Below are positions 5,662 to 6,517 of a DNA stretch of 6,517 nucleotides, one piece after another. The stretch's first letter is position 1. Each line of letters opens with the position of its first letter. The notes beneath the pieces were generated by a model. The model was not told where the DNA came from. It did not search any database and worked only from the letters and a program-made list of their open reading frames with translations. A program made the translations under genes and the position numbers. This DNA is from Pseudomonadota bacterium (GTDB taxonomy: Bacteria; Pseudomonadota; Gammaproteobacteria; Acidithiobacillales; Acidithiobacillaceae), in contig JAKBXD010000106.1 in assembly GCA_021840785.1 (NCBI GenBank), forward strand, positions 1 to 6,517, in the 5' to 3' direction.

Positions 5662-5742
5662 GCCTAACTATGGCTTTGAGTCCGACGGCTTACCCTTTCG
5701 CTGCGCTCCAGGGCAAGCTGCGTCTCAAGCCGAACGTTGAAT
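5662..5742 (+). other. attC: Integron attC recombination site
   Basis: The site begins with R'' GCCTAAC (5662-5668, consensus RYYYAAC) and ends with R' GTTGAAT (5736-5742, consensus GTTRRRY). Between them GGCTTTGAG (5672-5680) pairs with CTCAAGCC (5724-5731), leaving T5675 unpaired; then CCGACG with TGCG, GCTT (5688-5691) with AAGC (5715-5718), and CCCT (5693-5696) with AGGG (5710-5713), with a loop of 13 bases on top. Unpaired bases in an otherwise palindromic stem are what integron integrases read on the folded bottom strand. The bases TTGAAT after the cut belong to whatever follows the cassette, which explains why R' does not match R''. An alternative R', GTTGGGC at 5750, would give very unequal spacers. 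Confidence 0.8.
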
Positions 5743-5907
5743 AACCGCTGTTGGGCTTGGTGCCGACGGCGTGTTAGCGATACACGAATGGCCGGAGTGG
5801 GTCGGGTGATGTCATTTGCTTTCCACTGCTGAATGACCGCAATCAGTCTACCGCCGACCATCAGGGCTCAACGGCGACAGGGCAGCGCTAACCGCCCATT
5901 CACGGAG
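5743..5907. other. Short spacer between attC and the toxin gene
   Basis: No gene, second attC or terminator is supported here. GTTAGCG (5773-5779) and CGCTAAC (5886-5892) are exact complements 106 bp apart, facing as cassette ends would, but neither fits the core consensus fully and no attC hairpin follows the second. If it were a cassette it would be degenerate. Confidence 0.4.
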
Positions 5908-6339
5908 TTACACTCCCCCATGCGTCCGCCAGAATTCCATTGGGGTGATTATAGGATATCGATCAGCCAACGCCAGAAGGTCTTTGTCTCCCGTGATGAG
6001 GTAATCAGCACCAGATGTCTTGAGAGCGGCCAGCAGAGTGTGCAGCACCGGTTGATCCTTGTCGTCGCGCAAGTGCGGGTCCAACCCGGGCCATGGGGCG
6101 ATCAGTTCTGCTTGGATGGCCAGAATATCTACCAGATCGCTCATCTCGGCCACCGTCAGCCCATGGCGGTGCGCCAGACGGGGCAGTACCCGGCGCAGTT
6201 CATCGAGGATACAGTCTGATAGCAGTACCTCGATGGAAGCATGTCGCCACGCGGTCAGGATCTTGCCCGGCACGCTGGCCGGGTATGCTATGCCGGAAAG
6301 CAGCACGTTGGTGTCCAGCACCACCCGCAATGCCGCCAT
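5908..6339 (-). CDS. PIN-domain toxin-like ribonuclease (TA system toxin, PIN family)
   Basis: A 143-aa single-domain PIN protein of the group annotated as putative toxin component of toxin-antitoxin systems (PIN_3 type). The acidic residues that bind magnesium are present in order: D9 (VVLDTNVLLSG), E47 (ILDELRRVL), D95 (RDDKDQPVL) and D118 (LITGDKDLL), so it should be catalytically competent. Such proteins cleave RNA and slow growth when freed from their antitoxin; the RNA target cannot be read from sequence. The upstream gene stops seven bases before this ATG, so the two are co-translated and form the usual antitoxin-first operon. A GGAGG sits 14 bases upstream, rather far, which fits coupling to the upstream gene. 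It is on the strand opposite to the nearby integron cassette, unusual for a cassette gene, so it may belong to other DNA. Confidence 0.9.
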   Translation of the reverse strand: MAALRVVLDTNVLLSGIAYPASVPGKILTAWRHASIEVLLSDCILDELRRVLPRLAHRHGLTVAEMSDLVDILAIQAELIAPWPGLDPHLRDDKDQPVLHTLLAALKTSGADYLITGDKDLLALADRYPIITPMEFWRTHGGV

Positions 6340-6345
6340 GAACGG

Positions 6346-6517
6346 TTAGTGATCCTCCGCGGAAATGGACGATTCCCGCCGTTCTTGAGCGACGGCCGCC
6401 TCGATCTCCGCCATCCCTGTAGATTCAGGCACTTGCGAAAATCCCGCTTCGATCCTTTGACACAGCGCATCAAAGCGACCCTGCATCCGGCGAATGCGCT
6501 CGAAAAGACGAGCATCG
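6346..6517 (-). CDS. Putative antitoxin of the PIN toxin (C-terminal part only)
   Basis: The last 56 codons of a gene that enters from the right edge; its frame was read by hand from 6516 to the TAA at 6348-6346. The visible part reads DARLFERIRRMQGRFDALCQ and ends AQERRESSISAEDH: charged, helical and coiled-coil-like (LFERIRRMQ..FDALCQRIEAGF), followed by a loose acidic tail. No DNA-binding domain is in the visible part; in antitoxins that domain is usually N-terminal and would lie outside the window. The stop is seven bases before the toxin's start codon. Antitoxin identity rests on position and size class, not on recognised similarity. Confidence 0.6.
   Translation of the reverse strand, partial: DARLFERIRRMQGRFDALCQRIEAGFSQVPESTGMAEIEAAVAQERRESSISAEDH

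Larger units (their letters stand above)
4944..5736 (+). mobile_element. Integron gene cassette with two genes and an attC site
   Basis: A compact unit of about 793 bp has every mark of an integron cassette. It starts at TTAGGC, has a 44-bp leader, two same-direction overlapping genes that fill most of it, and an attC hairpin right after the last stop. Closing the unit into a circle would join the G at 5736 to TTAGGC, making R' GTTAGGC, the perfect complement of the R'' GCCTAAC at 5662. No integrase gene (intI) is in the window, and no second attC is seen on either side, so this is either the edge of an array whose integrase lies elsewhere, a lone cassette in a secondary site, or a cluster that has lost its integrase. 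The leader has a stem TTCGC/GCGAA (4952-4965) that may affect translation of the first gene. Confidence 0.8.

Noticed and set aside
5664..5861. 65-codon minus-strand frame ending in ALERSERVSRRTQSHS
   Set aside because: Most of it is the translation of the attC hairpin; such frames are a common artefact over attC sites.
5773..5892. Second cassette bounded by GTTAGCG and CGCTAAC
   Set aside because: The cores do not fit GTTRRRY/RYYYAAC and no attC hairpin follows; kept only as a note in the spacer entry.
1..6517. CRISPR array, tRNA or rRNA genes
   Set aside because: No regularly spaced repeats, cloverleaf or rRNA-like stretches were seen on either strand.

Overview
The window suggests a gammaproteobacterium or a close relative such as an Acidithiobacillia-type bacterium. 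The reasons are a class II, E. coli-type dihydroorotase (PyrC) and a further gene starting just downstream of it; in Pseudomonas that position holds rnt. Base composition is moderate, and the mobile-looking parts on the right are more AT-rich. The species cannot be named from the sequence.

Left part (1-3031), all on the minus strand: an 89-aa protein of unknown function (3031-2762), a hairpin (2750-2729), a DUF6671-type protein with two C-terminal zinc ribbons (2695-1817), an unrecognised 185-aa protein (1761-1204), pyrC (1136-99) and the first five codons of another gene (15-1). The gaps of 55, 67 and 83 bp and the shared direction suggest an operon that carries pyrC, the third step of de novo pyrimidine synthesis.

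Middle part (3032-4943) is accessory and largely decayed: an AT-rich spacer with a perfect 9-bp inverted repeat, a fragment of an IS21-type istA gene, a secreted probable outer-membrane beta-barrel protein on the minus strand (4310-3558), then about 680 bp without a convincing gene. That stretch holds a perfect 17-bp inverted repeat around a 30-nt loop and several small hairpins.

Right part (4943-6517): the main result is what looks like an intact integron gene cassette, about 4944-5736. It opens at GTTAGGC, carries two overlapping plus-strand genes (a 94-aa four-cysteine zinc-ribbon protein and a 129-aa protein with two membrane segments) and ends in an attC site whose 5' core GCCTAAC is the exact complement of the opening core. 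The attC folds into a long imperfect hairpin with unpaired bases, as attC sites do. No integrase gene is visible. The two proteins probably act together in or at the membrane, but their role is unknown. After a 165-bp gap come, on the minus strand, a PIN-family toxin-like nuclease (6339-5908) and the end of its putative antitoxin gene (6348 to beyond the right edge).
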